From the NCBI GenBank assembly GCA_029721435.1, contig CM056582.1, positions 41,436,611 through 41,500,610 of the forward strand: DNA of 64,000 bases. Direction: 5' to 3'. The notes beneath the pieces were generated by a model. It was given only the letters and a program-made list of their open reading frames with translations. It searched no databases and was not told where the DNA came from. The stretch comes from Gymnothorax reevesii. Lineage: Eukaryota; Chordata; Actinopteri; Anguilliformes; Muraenidae. Below, piece after piece: positions 32,963 through 44,123 of the stretch (the stretch's first letter is position 1; each line of letters starts with the position of its first letter). Made by a program: the position numbers and the translations under genes.

Positions 32963-35900
32963 TCACTGGAAGGTCCACTCATGGTCAGCAAGGTCTGAGA
33001 TCAGAGTGAAGACTCTGGGATTGACTGAGAACACTTTTTTTCTTTTTCTTCCACTCGACTTTGGTGCCTCTCTCAGGATTTATTGAAAAGAAACACCTTT
33101 ATGAAAGACAGAGAGAGAACAAGTTCAGGTGGGATATCTAATGCCTTGCATTTTTTAGTATAATAAAAAGAAAGAAATTTTACCGTTGGAGGAATTCCAG
33201 TGTAGACCGTAGTTCCACTGGGTAGTTTACATTGAAGCAGTAGTAACTGTCAAACATCAGGCAGATGGCAGATGTGAAGGAAATGATGTGGTCGTTGACA
33301 ACCTCTTTGTCGATGCTCAACATAAATGTCTCGGCCGCAAAGCAGGAGGACCCTAAGAATAAACATGGGGGGAAAGAAAAAAATAGAAAAATCAGGCTCA
33401 ATGACAAGGGCTTCAATATCAACAATGAATAGAAATTCAACAGTACTTCAGTACAGTACAGTACAGTATTTCAATATAGGATGAGAGTCATACAATCTAC
33501 TGTTGGCAAAACTTGTAATCAGGTTAAATGTTAGCCAGTGTCTCAAAGAGGGCTACAAGCTAACATGAAAGCAAACAAGCCAAGAGTACAAGTGGATGTT
33601 AGTATACTGGTAGAGAAAGCTTGCAGGTTTGGTTCGATTTACTTACCACACACACAATAAGGCAGGGTGTCGGTGGCACACTCTCCATCTGAACCTCCTT
33701 AGCAAGGCTCGTCTTCTCGACAAAATGGAACAGATGCTCTTCCTTCTCATCAAAATGGGCCAGTAAAAGAAGCACCATCTGTATGACCTCTTCTGAGCAA
33801 CCAGTGGACTGACCTCTTTCAGTTTGAAGCTTGAGAGCAGCATCCAGAACTTGTTTATGTTTGTGTGTATCAACAGGTTTGAAGAAGTTCAAGAGACTGT
33901 TTTGTCCACATTGCCAAGGAAGGATTCAATCAAACTCACACCAGTCAGTTCTTGGAAGTGTGCTGCCATGCCGACTTCCTTAAACAAAAATGGCCATTCT
34001 TGGCGTAATTTCTGGATGCTTGCACCATTATTGATCTCTTTACGCTGTGTGAAATACATGGACTTCATTAATTCTTTCACAGCATCTGTACTGAAGTTCA
34101 TTACTTCAAACATCTTCATTTTTTCTTTTTTTTCTAACTGACTCTCCACAGTCTCAGGGAGTGGCAAGTGTTTCGGCATCCAGTTGACACAGCCATATGT
34201 GTCTTGAACACTCGCTCTTTGTTCGACAGAGACTTCATCAGTGTCATCATCTGATGCTGCTTTGCATTTCTTTATCTTCGGTGTGTCAGTTCGTTTGACA
34301 TTTTCAACTCTTGACTGGAGTTGCTTTGCCAGGGAATGATATCCAAGTCCAATAACATCACCATCAATCACATCTTGAAGAGACTTTGGATACCTGGCCA
34401 CCATTCTTTTTGCTATTTCTGTTGTGTTTGGTTGGATTCTTACAAATCTTCATCATCTCCGAGACCACAATCCTTATCATTTCTCATCGTAGGCGGGCAC
34501 TTGGCCTTTTCTGTCTTTCCAAACTCTGTACCAACTCTTCAGGGAGTTTCTGCCATGGTACCTGAAAAGTGTCTACCCAGTTTTGCGCATGTGAATAACA
34601 GCTTCCTGAGGATGATGATGCAGCTGTGGATGATGTTGGTGAGGGAGTGACTGGGGAGAGCGAGGGACAGGAAAGGAGAGACCCTGGAGAGGAACATGCT
34701 GGGGCTGGAGTTGGAGTGGATGACTCTGTAAAAGTACAAAAAAGAGATTTGTTGAGGGATTGTTGAGGTTTTTTCTGCTCTGTAACAGAATGTAGCACAC
34801 CGATACATTTCTAGATGGTACGGCTGCAAAATATTATCAAAAATTATTGCATTTATATTGACCATTTGCATTTAGATATGATTTTAATAAATTAAATTAA
34901 CAAGATGTGTTTGTGAAACACTGATGCCCCCGTGGCCCATGTTTTTGTCACCAAGCGTCATGCTCCAAGGTCAAGGTCACATGGTCAAAAGTCATCACCC
35001 CATCTGAAATGCCTTCTCACAAGCAATGCATATGCCAAGTATCAAAGTCCTATCATGAGCCGATCAAAAGTTATAGCCATGTTGAAGTGCAGACAGAGAG
35101 ACAGACGGACAGGTGAAAAACTATATGCCCCCGAAATCTGTACTGCCTTCGCACAAGCAATGCATATGCCAAGTATCAAAGTTATAGCCATGTTCAGTGC
35201 GGACAGACAGACAGACAGGTGAAAAACTATATGCCCCCGAAACTTTGTTTACGGGGGCATAAAAATGAAATTACTTGTGCAGCCCTATAAGAGAAGTGTG
35301 CTGTGTTGTGGTGGCAATGTTTTACACTCACTGTTTTGGGCCCAGGCAGCAACCAGTCTTCTGGCTTGTATGGGCTTTAATACTGACAGCAAATCTCCCT
35401 CTGTAATGTATTGAAAATCAGCTGTTGTTACAGCACCAAGCGCCTTCAAAGCATCTTCTACTGACTTGATAACTTGATCAGGAAGATCCGGAAGCGCTGC
35501 TGCTACAGCACTGATTTTTTCAATGTCCTCATCTGAAACCGACATCTCTCTTAGAAGCAAGTTCAGTCGATTCAAAGTATATGTCTGTCCCAACTCATGA
35601 ACTTGTAGTAGGACTCTCACAGTGTGCATCTGAGAGTGGCGCACAAATCACATTTTCTGGCCACAGTCTGTGCTCTCTGGACATGTGAGAAGTAAAAGAT
35701 GTTTTTGCAGTGAACACACTTTTGCATCCTCTCACTGGGCAAGCTACTTGACGCCCCTCCGCTATGTGCTCCTTTAAGTGAGCAACCAACGGTTTTGCTC
35801 CCTCACAATGGCGCTCACAAAGTGAGACGGTGCATTTTAATGCCGTTAAGGTCACATCCTGAGTAACGGTTGGTGTGCTGTTGTGGTGCCGATAGAAGTG

Positions 35901-36053
35901 CGACTTTAAAACTGTATAGCCTGAAAACACCTGCTTAGAACTTGTTCTAACACATTTAAAAATATGTCGGGGTTCATTGTGGTGCAGTTTGCAATGCAAA
36001 ACGTATGCTTTTACAGACTGAACGTTTTCTTCACATATGTTACAAGAATACAT
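32963..36053 (-). pseudogene. C2H2 zinc finger / SAM-domain gene (SAMD3-like fish family)
   Basis: Exons run high to low. 36053-35595 has about four C2H2-type fingers (CNIC...HCKLHH; CPVRGC...HMSREH). 35644-35332 has a SAM-like helical domain (LPDQVIKSVEDALKALG, then LKPIQARRLVAAW) ending at donor ACA|GTGAGT. 34725-33647 has the SAMD3-type core: WQKLPEELVQSL, MIRIVVSEMMKICKNPTKH, then MVARYPKSLQDVIDGDVIG. 33352-33184 ends RSTLEFLQR. 33096-32963 has FFSINPERGTK and the stop. All borders have consensus sites. A TGA after SARLR, frameshifts near 34430 and 33892, and an A-run indel near 33040 disable it. The family looks multi-copy in fish; its function is unknown to me. It sits wholly within the insertion. 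Confidence 0.65.
34924..35260. mobile_element. MITE with ATGCCCCCGT ends
   Basis: ATGCCCCCGT at 34924 and ACGGGGGCAT at 35251-35260 form the ends. A ~130-bp internal unit (ACAAGCAATGCATATGCCAA ... GGTGAAAAACTATATGCCCC) is present twice. It lies in the intron between the SAM-domain exon and the core exon. Confidence 0.75.
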
Positions 36054-38284
36054 GTCCGACAGTCAAATACACCGAGGTTATTTCCACAAGAAAGACGAGC
36101 AGCGCGGGTAGCTAACCAGAGGATTCAGCAGACGGACCCCGTTTTTAGCCCGAAAGGCGGGGGTAAACCCACACCGAATATTTCAAAAGCCGTCAAACTA
36201 ATGAAACGATTGCTAATAATACACTCTGTCTCCTAAATATGTCTGAACATGTAATATACACGTTTCCAGGCTGTTAAAAAAGTGTAATATTGCTGGAGGT
36301 AAAGCTATGGGGACATTTGTGAGTTGTTAGCTGTCTGTAATGCAATCCTCTTCATAAGCCGAATAAACCCAATTCAGCTAAAGCCTTTAACTTGTGTTGA
36401 TTTACTTACCGTGGTAACTTAAGAGAGGTTCAACTTCTGGCTGAGGAAAATTCTTGAAAATTCAGAACGCTGACGATGAAGCTCCTCCGGCGAAGACTGT
36501 GAACTTGAACGGGTGAAGTCGGAAACTAAACTAGCTCAGTCCGGCGCTGGTCGCAGGCTAACAGGTCATGGGAGTTGGATACAATGCACTGATTGGTGTA
36601 TTTGAAATTAGGCGCATTAATATGTTAGGGATAATTAACGAGAAGGTGTGCATTTCGGGTTTCAATGTACGACGCGGAGGCTTCACGTCGGGTGGTTGCC
36701 TCCGCGAAGTGCATTAAAACCGTGGAATGCTCACCTTCGAGTTGAGTATCCCGCTTATACCATGGTCATTGCCTGCAATATCAAAATCGCAGCATTCAGA
36801 AATTTTTGGTGAAAGTTTTGCACAAAAAAAAAAAAAAAACGAGCTGGTAATCATTAAAACAGCCTTCTCATACCCAATGTTATAGGCCAAGTGAAACTGA
36901 ACCAGCTATCTTAGTTTATCTTACGTTCATGGAGAGAGATTTTTTTGCACATGCTTACATCTGTTTACTAGCTGATGATTTGATAATGGATTCCAGCTGA
37001 AATGGAGATTATTCATAACGCAACATGCGTGATTCCGCAGACTGTAGTTAGCTTGCTACCCACAATTACAAGAGACGGTTTCCGCAGTCAGGGAGCTGAA
37101 ATCAGTCTGCTGGCGCAGCACGTAGCTAGTGAACTGTCAGCAGTTGCTGATACATGAAGTGGACACGTTAGCTTCCTTTGTAACCGTACGCAATTACAAT
37201 CATTTAATGAATAAAGCCTGATTATGCTGCTATAATATTTCCGGTCATTATCGCTTGAGTACATATTGTTAACCGCCTTGCAGGAAGCAACTTTGTCACG
37301 CCGCTAAATTTACTGGAGATAAATTGCAGCTAGGTTTCTGTTGTACCCAGTCAAATACCAGCTCTAACGTTGCTATGGTTACAAGTTGGCTTGTGGATGA
37401 ATTTTGAATGGTGAAACGACCGTAGCCGAACTACCTGTGCGGTTCCACGGTTTTAATGCATACCTGCCAGTCAATCAGAAAAAAGTATTCACCCAGACCA
37501 TGGTATAACAACAAATGAACAATCCCAATCTGTAGGGCAGAAATACTTACTCAATTTGGAGGTACTTTTAAAAACATTCCCATAATTTGAGATGCTTTTA
37601 AATTTAGCAGGTATGGGATGCTATTAGAATCAATCAGGTGTTGCTTTTAAAATTTCAGGAGATGCTTTTAAAATCATTCAAATGGTTTTCATTATATAAA
37701 TTGAATTTACCTCTGGATTTAAAGAGGGACTGCAGGCCTACAGAAAGAGTAGACCACAGATTAATGTTTTAACATTTTTACATAAAAATGTAATTGATTT
37801 CAACACCCAACATTTCACTTAATGATGTAGTATCACAATAGCTGTAATTTTTTATATCATTGGAAAGCCTGTTCATTAATGATGTCTGACTTGCAGTGGC
37901 AATTCTGGAGTCTGTTCGAGCACGGGGAAAAAATGAAAAGGGGGCCCCTCGATCGAGCGTTAGTCACCATTATATTATAAATATCTTAACACCAACAAAA
38001 ATTGCAAAAATATATGCATGTTTTAGTTCCAGTGTCATGGTTCTGGTTTTTGTTCATGTTTTGTGTTTATGATTATTGTCTTTTATTTATTCTTTTTGGT
38101 TTTTGTAATATTCTGGTTTTTGGTTCATTCCATGTTTAAGTTCCATTGCACTTGTCTCCCCTGTCTAGTGATCTAGTTGGTTCAGTCCGTCTTCCCTGTC
38201 TGCGTGCTCACTGACTTCGGGTGCTTTAAAGGCAGTCTGGTGTTTAAAACATTTCTTCGTATCTCGTTTTCTCCCTTCACTCTT
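36054..38284. other. Upstream region of the SAM gene and repeats
   Basis: No coding sequence. GCATTAAAACCGTGGAA (36713) and its inverted form (37443-37459), and TTATACCATGGTC (36767) and its inverted form (about 37495), mark a MITE-like unit of unclear borders. ATGCTTTTAAAAT-type words recur at 37560-37680. The minus-strand promoter of the SAM gene is probably near 36.1-36.6 kb. Confidence 0.35.
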
Positions 38285-39152
38285 CTGTTCTGATTACTAA
38301 CGAGACTAACACTTGTGTTATAGTATACTAACACAACTAACCATGTATATATAGATTCGATTACTAAATTACTAATGAGCACTCTGGTTTCAGTTTTAAA
38401 ACCGCACCGCTACTAATAGACTAATTCCCTCTTCGCAGTCGCCCTGTTGTATACTCCGCCCCTTTTGCTTTCCACCGTCCTCTCCCTATGTTCAGCGAGA
38501 ATCTCTCGCACGTGCTTAATTACTTTCCTGCTCTTGTTATCTGTGCACATAGAACTCCTGGACCGGAGCTGTTTAAATGCCATAGGCTGTCTGTGTGATT
38601 CCCGTTCGTATTTCGTCTCTCGCCAATTTTCGTGGTAAGGGTTTCCCTCATGTGATTCTCCCGATGTAATTAGCCTCATTCCCCACAGCTGATCTCTGTA
38701 CAGCATGTGACCCTTCCTGTGTGTATATTAGGAGTCTTTTCACTCACAGCTCTTGTCAGAACGTTGATGAATATTTCTTTGTGCAGAGCTCCTTGTATGC
38801 CATTAATTATTGTTTCTCTTCTACTGGATAGTTCAACCCTGATTCTTGCCATAGCCCTTTTTGTACCGTTTTGCCTTTCTGGATTTTGACTTGTCTTTGT
38901 ATGACCACGAGTTCTGTGTTTGGATGCCCTGTGTATGACCATTGGCTTTGCCCATCGACTACGACTTTTTGCATCTCGTTTTTGTACCTCCGCCCATATG
39001 TCTTACTGGTTCTGACCTCTGCCTGTGTAGTCGATTACTGTTTTTGGATTCAGTATTGTGACTTGGCAATTCCTGTGTTTTCTGGCTTTGACTAAGACTC
39101 CATTAAAGGCATATGTTTTTTGGATTTCCCTTTCTTGCGTGTGGTTCCTGAA
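38285..39152 (+). repeat. Dispersed repeat family, copy 2
   Basis: Direct match to 16711-17564 over its whole length. Here the repeat is preceded by a further T-rich stretch from about 38035 (TGTCATGGTTCTGGTTTTTG) absent from copy 1, so copy 1 may be 5' truncated. The ATTAAAG word near the end could be a polyadenylation signal. Confidence 0.75.
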
Positions 39153-39716
39153 CGCACCGTTTCATCCAGAGGTTCATATGAGAGTTATTTCCAAGAATGA
39201 ATATAAATAACATTTAAAAACAACATTTAAAGGTACCATTTTGTTAATTAGCATTGAAACACACAGAAATAATCTACCAAACAAATTTCAGACCATTTTT
39301 GTGGAGTTTATTATAGTATAGTTCTGTTAATAGTTCATAGATAGCTATACTTACCATATTTTAACATACCTTCATTTCTACAGGAAGAATATGATTTTGC
39401 AGAATGTATAACAGTTTTATACTGAAAAATCAAATGTACACATCAGCAAAATCTTTAATTTAGGCAGAATAATGCCGTTAATTTTAGGGAAATTACTCTC
39501 TTGTGACTTTACGGTATTTTCCCATTAATTTTACCTTTTTTAAAATTTTCACAGAAATGTGTTTTCTATAGATTACCACTGTAAAAATTAAAGTTATGTA
39601 TTATTTCTTGATTTACTGTAATTCAATGTATTTACTATGGTGATATACTATTTTAGATTTCACGGCTTTTTACTGTTGCTATTTGACAGGTTTTTACGGC
39701 CTTTTTTTTTACAGTG
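39153..39716. other. Right end of the 8.4-kb insertion
   Basis: AT-rich, with recurring TTTACGG/ACTGTAA words, ending CCTTTTTTTTTACAGTG against the resumed transposase. No genes. Confidence 0.5.
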
Positions 39717-40111
39717 TAAGACAAGGCACACGATTGAGAGGTCATTTGGAGTGCTGAAGAGGAGGTTTCATTGCCTGCACGGAGAGCTCAGAATGTCCCC
39801 AGTGAGGGTCTGCAAAATCTTGTGTGCATGTGTGGTTCTCCATAATATGGCAAGGTAAAGTATAATGACCCATTATGTTTTTGATAGTTGGTTTATAATT
39901 GAAAAACTGCTCTGTGCTGTGAGATTACATTTCAGATGTGGGGAAAATAATGCTGTTCTCTCCTGTTAGAGATCCAGCCCTTCCCGAGCCAGATGAGCCT
40001 GAGCATGGACAGGAGGGGGCAGAGCCGACACAGGACAGTGAGCCAGAGATGGAGCAGGGAGCTGGTCGCTACGTTTGTCAGGCTCTGGTGGAGGCCATTT
40101 TCTCTGCATGA
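39717..40111 (+). pseudogene. Harbinger transposase, 3' part (two exons)
   Basis: The frame resumes with [20 protein letters not shown], which holds the final catalytic Glu of the DDE triad, and continues to VVLHNMA at donor AAG|GTAAAG (39856). A second exon starts at 39970 after CTGTTAG and keeps the phase, giving an acidic, proline-rich tail (DPALPEPDEPEHGQEG) and a TGA at 40109-40111. This part has no stops, but the protein is dead because of the upstream stops and the 8.4-kb insertion. Confidence 0.85.
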
Positions 40112-40227
40112 TGGCCCCATTACCATTTCATCAGTACATTCTTGCGAATTCATTATATATTGTACATCTTGTGTAATCTATTGTACATTTGCTCCATTTT
40201 GATATTTTACGTGTTTGAACTCATAGG

Positions 40228-40229
<2 letters not shown>

Positions 40230-40262
<33 letters not shown>
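40230..40262. repeat. (CA)n microsatellite
   Basis: About 16 uninterrupted CA units downstream of the Harbinger transposase. Confidence 0.95.
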
Positions 40263-40266
<4 letters not shown>

Positions 40267-40417
40267 GCAACAAAGCACAAATAAATCAAATGTTACATTT
40301 TATTTAATTATTTATTCGTTGGCTTATTTTTTGATATGTACGGATTAAAAAATGTATAATATCAATTCAATACTGTTATCAATATGTACAGATTCATTTT
40401 TCTCAATTGAGCACTAA

Positions 40418-41466
40418 CTATCTTTTTAAATTCAGTGTCTGTATTTCCAATTTCAATTTTTCTTTTCCCAATTCCAGTTTTTCTATTTCAATTTTCAAAT
40501 TAAGATGTTCCAGTTGGAGAATTTTGTACTGCTGTTCCAAGGTCACGTTCTTTGCTCCTTGGACAGCTCCTGTTGAATCCTTCTCTATGGGGGTACTAGG
40601 AGTCGAGTCACGTTCAAAGCTGCTGTCTGCACAGTCTTTGTCTAAAGTAACAAATGAGCGTATCAAAGGTGCGAAAGACATGAAAATCATGACAAATTTC
40701 AAAATGAAATGGGCAAAGTCTACTGATAAGTCAGCACGAGTGGGCACAAGGCAAGGTTTTAAACTACTGGCGGCAACTCAATAAAAGAAAGAAAAACATA
40801 ACTCACCTTCACGGGCGCGATCGGCGCTGTCTTCACTGTCCACAGCTCCCAAAAGTGTGATATTTTATTGTTTTATGTGTTATTTCATTAATTGACACGT
40901 TAAAATAACTTATTCAATTTGGTTATCTTACCTGTTGTGCTGCTGTCACTCACTAACAGCAGCGATGTTTCAGCCGTTGGTGCGGCTACCGCAGGTGAGA
41001 GCTCATTCCCTCGCGACGCTCCAGCCTCAACTCCACTCTTTTGTCTTACGGATGAAGACCCAAAACACTGGCGATTCGTCACCATAATTCCCGATTATCA
41101 GCTCCGTTATTTTTTTTAGTTATAGTGGCGGTCATCCTCCAGTAGCTGGATTTTTCTCTTCCTTAAATCCTTCTTTGAATCTTGTACCATACTTATAAAA
41201 CGTTTCTGAACATCAGTTACAGTCCTCACGACCGTTGGATTGATGCTGTTCACCTTTTCGGTTACTTTTTCCCAAACTTGATAACGTCTTAAATTTCCAT
41301 TAACTTGGTTAAAACTACTGAATAAAATACTTTTTTCTGCATTATATTCTTCTTGTAAGCAAATGTTTTCTGCTGCACTAAAGTGCTGTGATCTCCCGCT
41401 GCCACCGAGTGTTGCCATTGTGTCCACCATGTTTTTCTCCTCCGTTAAGTGTCTTATTTTACCCAT
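40418..41466 (-). pseudogene. Harbinger Myb/SANT-like partner protein
   Basis: PIF/Harbinger elements encode a Myb-like protein that helps the transposase enter the nucleus and bind the ends. Here the first block (41466-41116) has SGRSQHFSAAENICLQEEY and a trihelix-type helix set ending DVQKRFISMVQDSKKDLRKR. The frame then meets several stops. A block in the same frame (41085-40932) ends at donor CACAG|GTAAGA. The last exon (40641-40418) starts after TACTTTAG with DKDCADSSFERDSTPSTP and ends in a Leu/Glu/Lys coiled coil (HLNLKIEIEKLELGKEKLKL). The start ATG could be at 41466 or at Met-13 or Met-17. Stops near 41116-41090 suggest a lost intron border or decay. Confidence 0.7.
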
Positions 41467-43107
41467 GATAAACAGCGCGACCGGCTATCTAAGTCAGTCT
41501 TAAAGGGTTTCTGAACTAATTTTACATAACTGCATTTAATGCATAAAATCCAATATATGTATAGTAAAAATACAAAATATGTATGTTTTGGAAACATATT
41601 TTTCAAAATCATGTTTTTCTCGGGCCAAATGTACACGACAGTGCGCCCTGTAGTGTTTATGCAAGAACCAAAGTCACGTGACCCGAGTGACATCAGAGAG
41701 GTCTTAATTGATGACCCGGGGCAGCCATACAAAGCTATGTTTCCATTAATACGACTGAAGTCCGGTTGCGACAGGCTGTGGGGTAGACACGGGACATCGC
41801 ATGCGGCCCATGCTGCGTCCTCAGGGTCTCCATATAAACGGCTAAAATATGCTATTATTGTGAAATTAATCTGAAAAATACGCATGCGGCTCCGCTCCAA
41901 GAGCCGGGTGAAAATCGCCTTGATGGAAACACAGGGCTCTCAAGTGTTGAATGCAGGCTCGCGTGAAATTTTCTCTGGGGGGGGGGGGTTGATAATCCCG
42001 TTTTCAAAGGTGCAATTGAAGTGCATATACTTCGTTACATTACTTCAGGTTTTTTTTTTTTTTTTTTGAGGATTTGTAAATTACTTTTTTTTTTAAACAG
42101 GGACTCTTACTCTACTACATTTAAAAGATAAAAAGAATACTTTCACTTCGTAACTTTGACACTGGCAACTTGGTTACTTGTTTCAAATTAAAATATTAAT
42201 TGAATTCATCATTTACGGATTATCCGGATTTTGCGCGTTCGCGAAGAACAAAGGTGTATCTTCGTGCAGATGTGTCCGCCAGTGGACGTGGAGCTGCAAA
42301 TTTATGCGCGCAGTTACAATATTCTATCACTGGATAGCACACCAGGATCGGTCGCGGATGTTTTGTGCGCATTGTAGGCTATTTGCAGAATGATTACTGA
42401 CCGCGTTATCCGTCGCATCTCGTTGTCAGAAGTGGTAGCTCAAGTAGGCGAGCAATTAAACGTTGCGAAATACAACTATCTATCTTATATCTGCATGTTG
42501 CGTGTATATTTCATTTTACTTTGCAACATCAAGCATTTTACAACACAGATAACAGCTGTGCTAAGCGTCACGATTATGAGTTAGCTGGCCAGCTACGGCA
42601 TTCGCGAATGCTATTTGACATGAGCTTAAAAATTTGATTTCAACTTGCTAGCGTTTCCCCCTGGAGTAGTTTATAGATTTTGAACAAGATAATGTTTAGC
42701 CATACCTGTACTTCTTTTTTATTTCAGTGGGACTCCCCAGTATAATAAAGGCTAAATTAAATAATTATTTTCTGTATTTGTATAGTTTTGTCTGTCACAG
42801 AAAAGAGATGTTGCGGTACCACCTGTGACACCGGATCGGAGCAGGGTTTGTTTTCAGCCAAAATACATTACATTGAGTGCGTGGGTGAAGAACGTGATTT
42901 GGCGCTGCTATTTCACCTAGCAACACGAAATACTATTTTCTGATTGACTGATAGGTTGCTGATTCAAGCAGAACAGTCTTTATACTGTAGTGATTTGAGT
43001 ACACCGAGGGTTGCGGGATGCCATGCCTTTATTCGGTTCTCGACTTGAGCTGTCTCATTGCCTCTAGGCTACATGTAGGTTAAGTTGAATTTTTTATTTC
43101 GGTGACC
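41467..43107. other. Non-coding interior of the Harbinger element
   Basis: The probable promoter side of the Myb-like gene (CACGTGACC at 41685). Homopolymer runs occur at 41982-41990 (G) and 42050-42067 (T). Nothing recognised beyond that; a further non-autonomous element may be hidden here. Confidence 0.3.
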
Positions 43108-43184
43108 ATCTCTCTCTCTCTCAGGACATTTGACGTGTGTCTGTGGGGAAAATCTCTCTCACTCTCTCTCTCTCTCTCTCTCTG
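43108..43184. repeat. (CT)n microsatellite
   Basis: Two CT runs (43108-43122, 43153-43184) separated by about 30 bases. Confidence 0.9.
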
Positions 43185-43491
43185 ATTTATTTCACCTGTG
43201 CCTGCGGAGTCACCCATATTTTCTGCACACACCGACGATCAGACACGCTATAACACCACCTCGACCATAGACCTTGATAGCGGCTAGGCAAGATGAAGAC
43301 CTCTCTGACGTCATCGGATGACGTCACGGGCACCTAATTAACTTTGTGGCTGTGCAGCCACAGACATTATTTTGTTTATTTATAGAAAAGATAAACTGAA
43401 TATATACATTTTTATTGATTTTAATGAGGTTATATAAACAAAACTTTTTAAAAACATATTAAGTTTATTATTCACAAACCCTTTCAATAAG
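43185..43491. other. Harbinger interior left of the LTR element
   Basis: No coding sequence; ends at the TAAC target of the retrotransposon. Confidence 0.4.
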
Positions 43492-43495
43492 TAAC

Positions 43496-43996
43496 TGTTA
43501 TGGCCCCAATTTGTTATTACATTTATCACACAACAGCAACAGCAAGGGATGACACACAGTTTTTAAAACTTAAACACATTTAATTTAACAGACAAAGACA
43601 ATAACAACTAACTAACAACTAATGAACCTAAAGACCAAGATTGATAAATAAGAAAAAAACAGAAATAATTACAGTCCCTTTTTGTGGGGTGGCTTGGTGA
43701 TGTCCTGGATAATGAAAATGCTCAAACACAGGCAAAGAAATCCACAAAAGAAATGTCAAAGATCTTGAACAGAATGGCAGGTCTGGTCATCTTCTTGCAA
43801 TTTCTCCTACTACTTTACTGTCTCAATTCTTTTCCCTATACACTCCCCTGCAGACCCCACCCACATTTAGACCTCTTTTTTTTTATTTTCTGAGACTTGC
43901 CCCAGACATGTCCAGGACATGTCCAAACATGACTCCAGTCTGAGCTCAACAAAAAAAGGTAAATACTGCCATCTAGTGGCCTATATTCACATTACA
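43496..43996 (-). repeat. 3' LTR (501 bp)
   Basis: Element-sense 3' LTR. It begins TGTAATG and ends CCATAACA when read on the minus strand. Confidence 0.95.
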
Positions 43997-44123
43997 CCTC
44001 CATTCCAAAAGGGAAAAATTTTGACTCATAAAGGCAAAATTTTTCTTTTCAATACAAAATGGTTAAGTGAACACTTGTCTATATACACATATCATACAAT
44101 ATTCAAACACATGATATACACAT

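Larger units (their letters stand above)
31301..39716. mobile_element. 8.4-kb AT-rich insertion carrying a gene
   Basis: The Harbinger transposase frame stops at ...CTCTG-TA (31300) and resumes at TA-AGAC (39717), so everything between is inserted. TGTA is shared at both joints, giving a duplication of 2-4 bp. The right edge reads TTTTTTTTTACAG; the left begins CAAAATACCGGCAGCTGTGG, so the termini do not match as simple inverted repeats and the left may be truncated. AT-rich words of the ACGGTAAAA type occur near both ends. It contains a zinc finger/SAM gene, a MITE and one copy of the dispersed repeat. Confidence 0.7.

Noticed and set aside
31301..39716. Calling the 8.4-kb block a Tc1/mariner element because of a possible TA duplication
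   Set aside because: TGTA is shared at both joints, the two termini are not inverted repeats of each other, and no mariner transposase is present.
41454..41900. A 148-codon minus-strand frame upstream of the Myb-like gene
   Set aside because: No recognisable motif; it overlaps the likely promoter of the Myb-like gene and its own composition looks non-coding.
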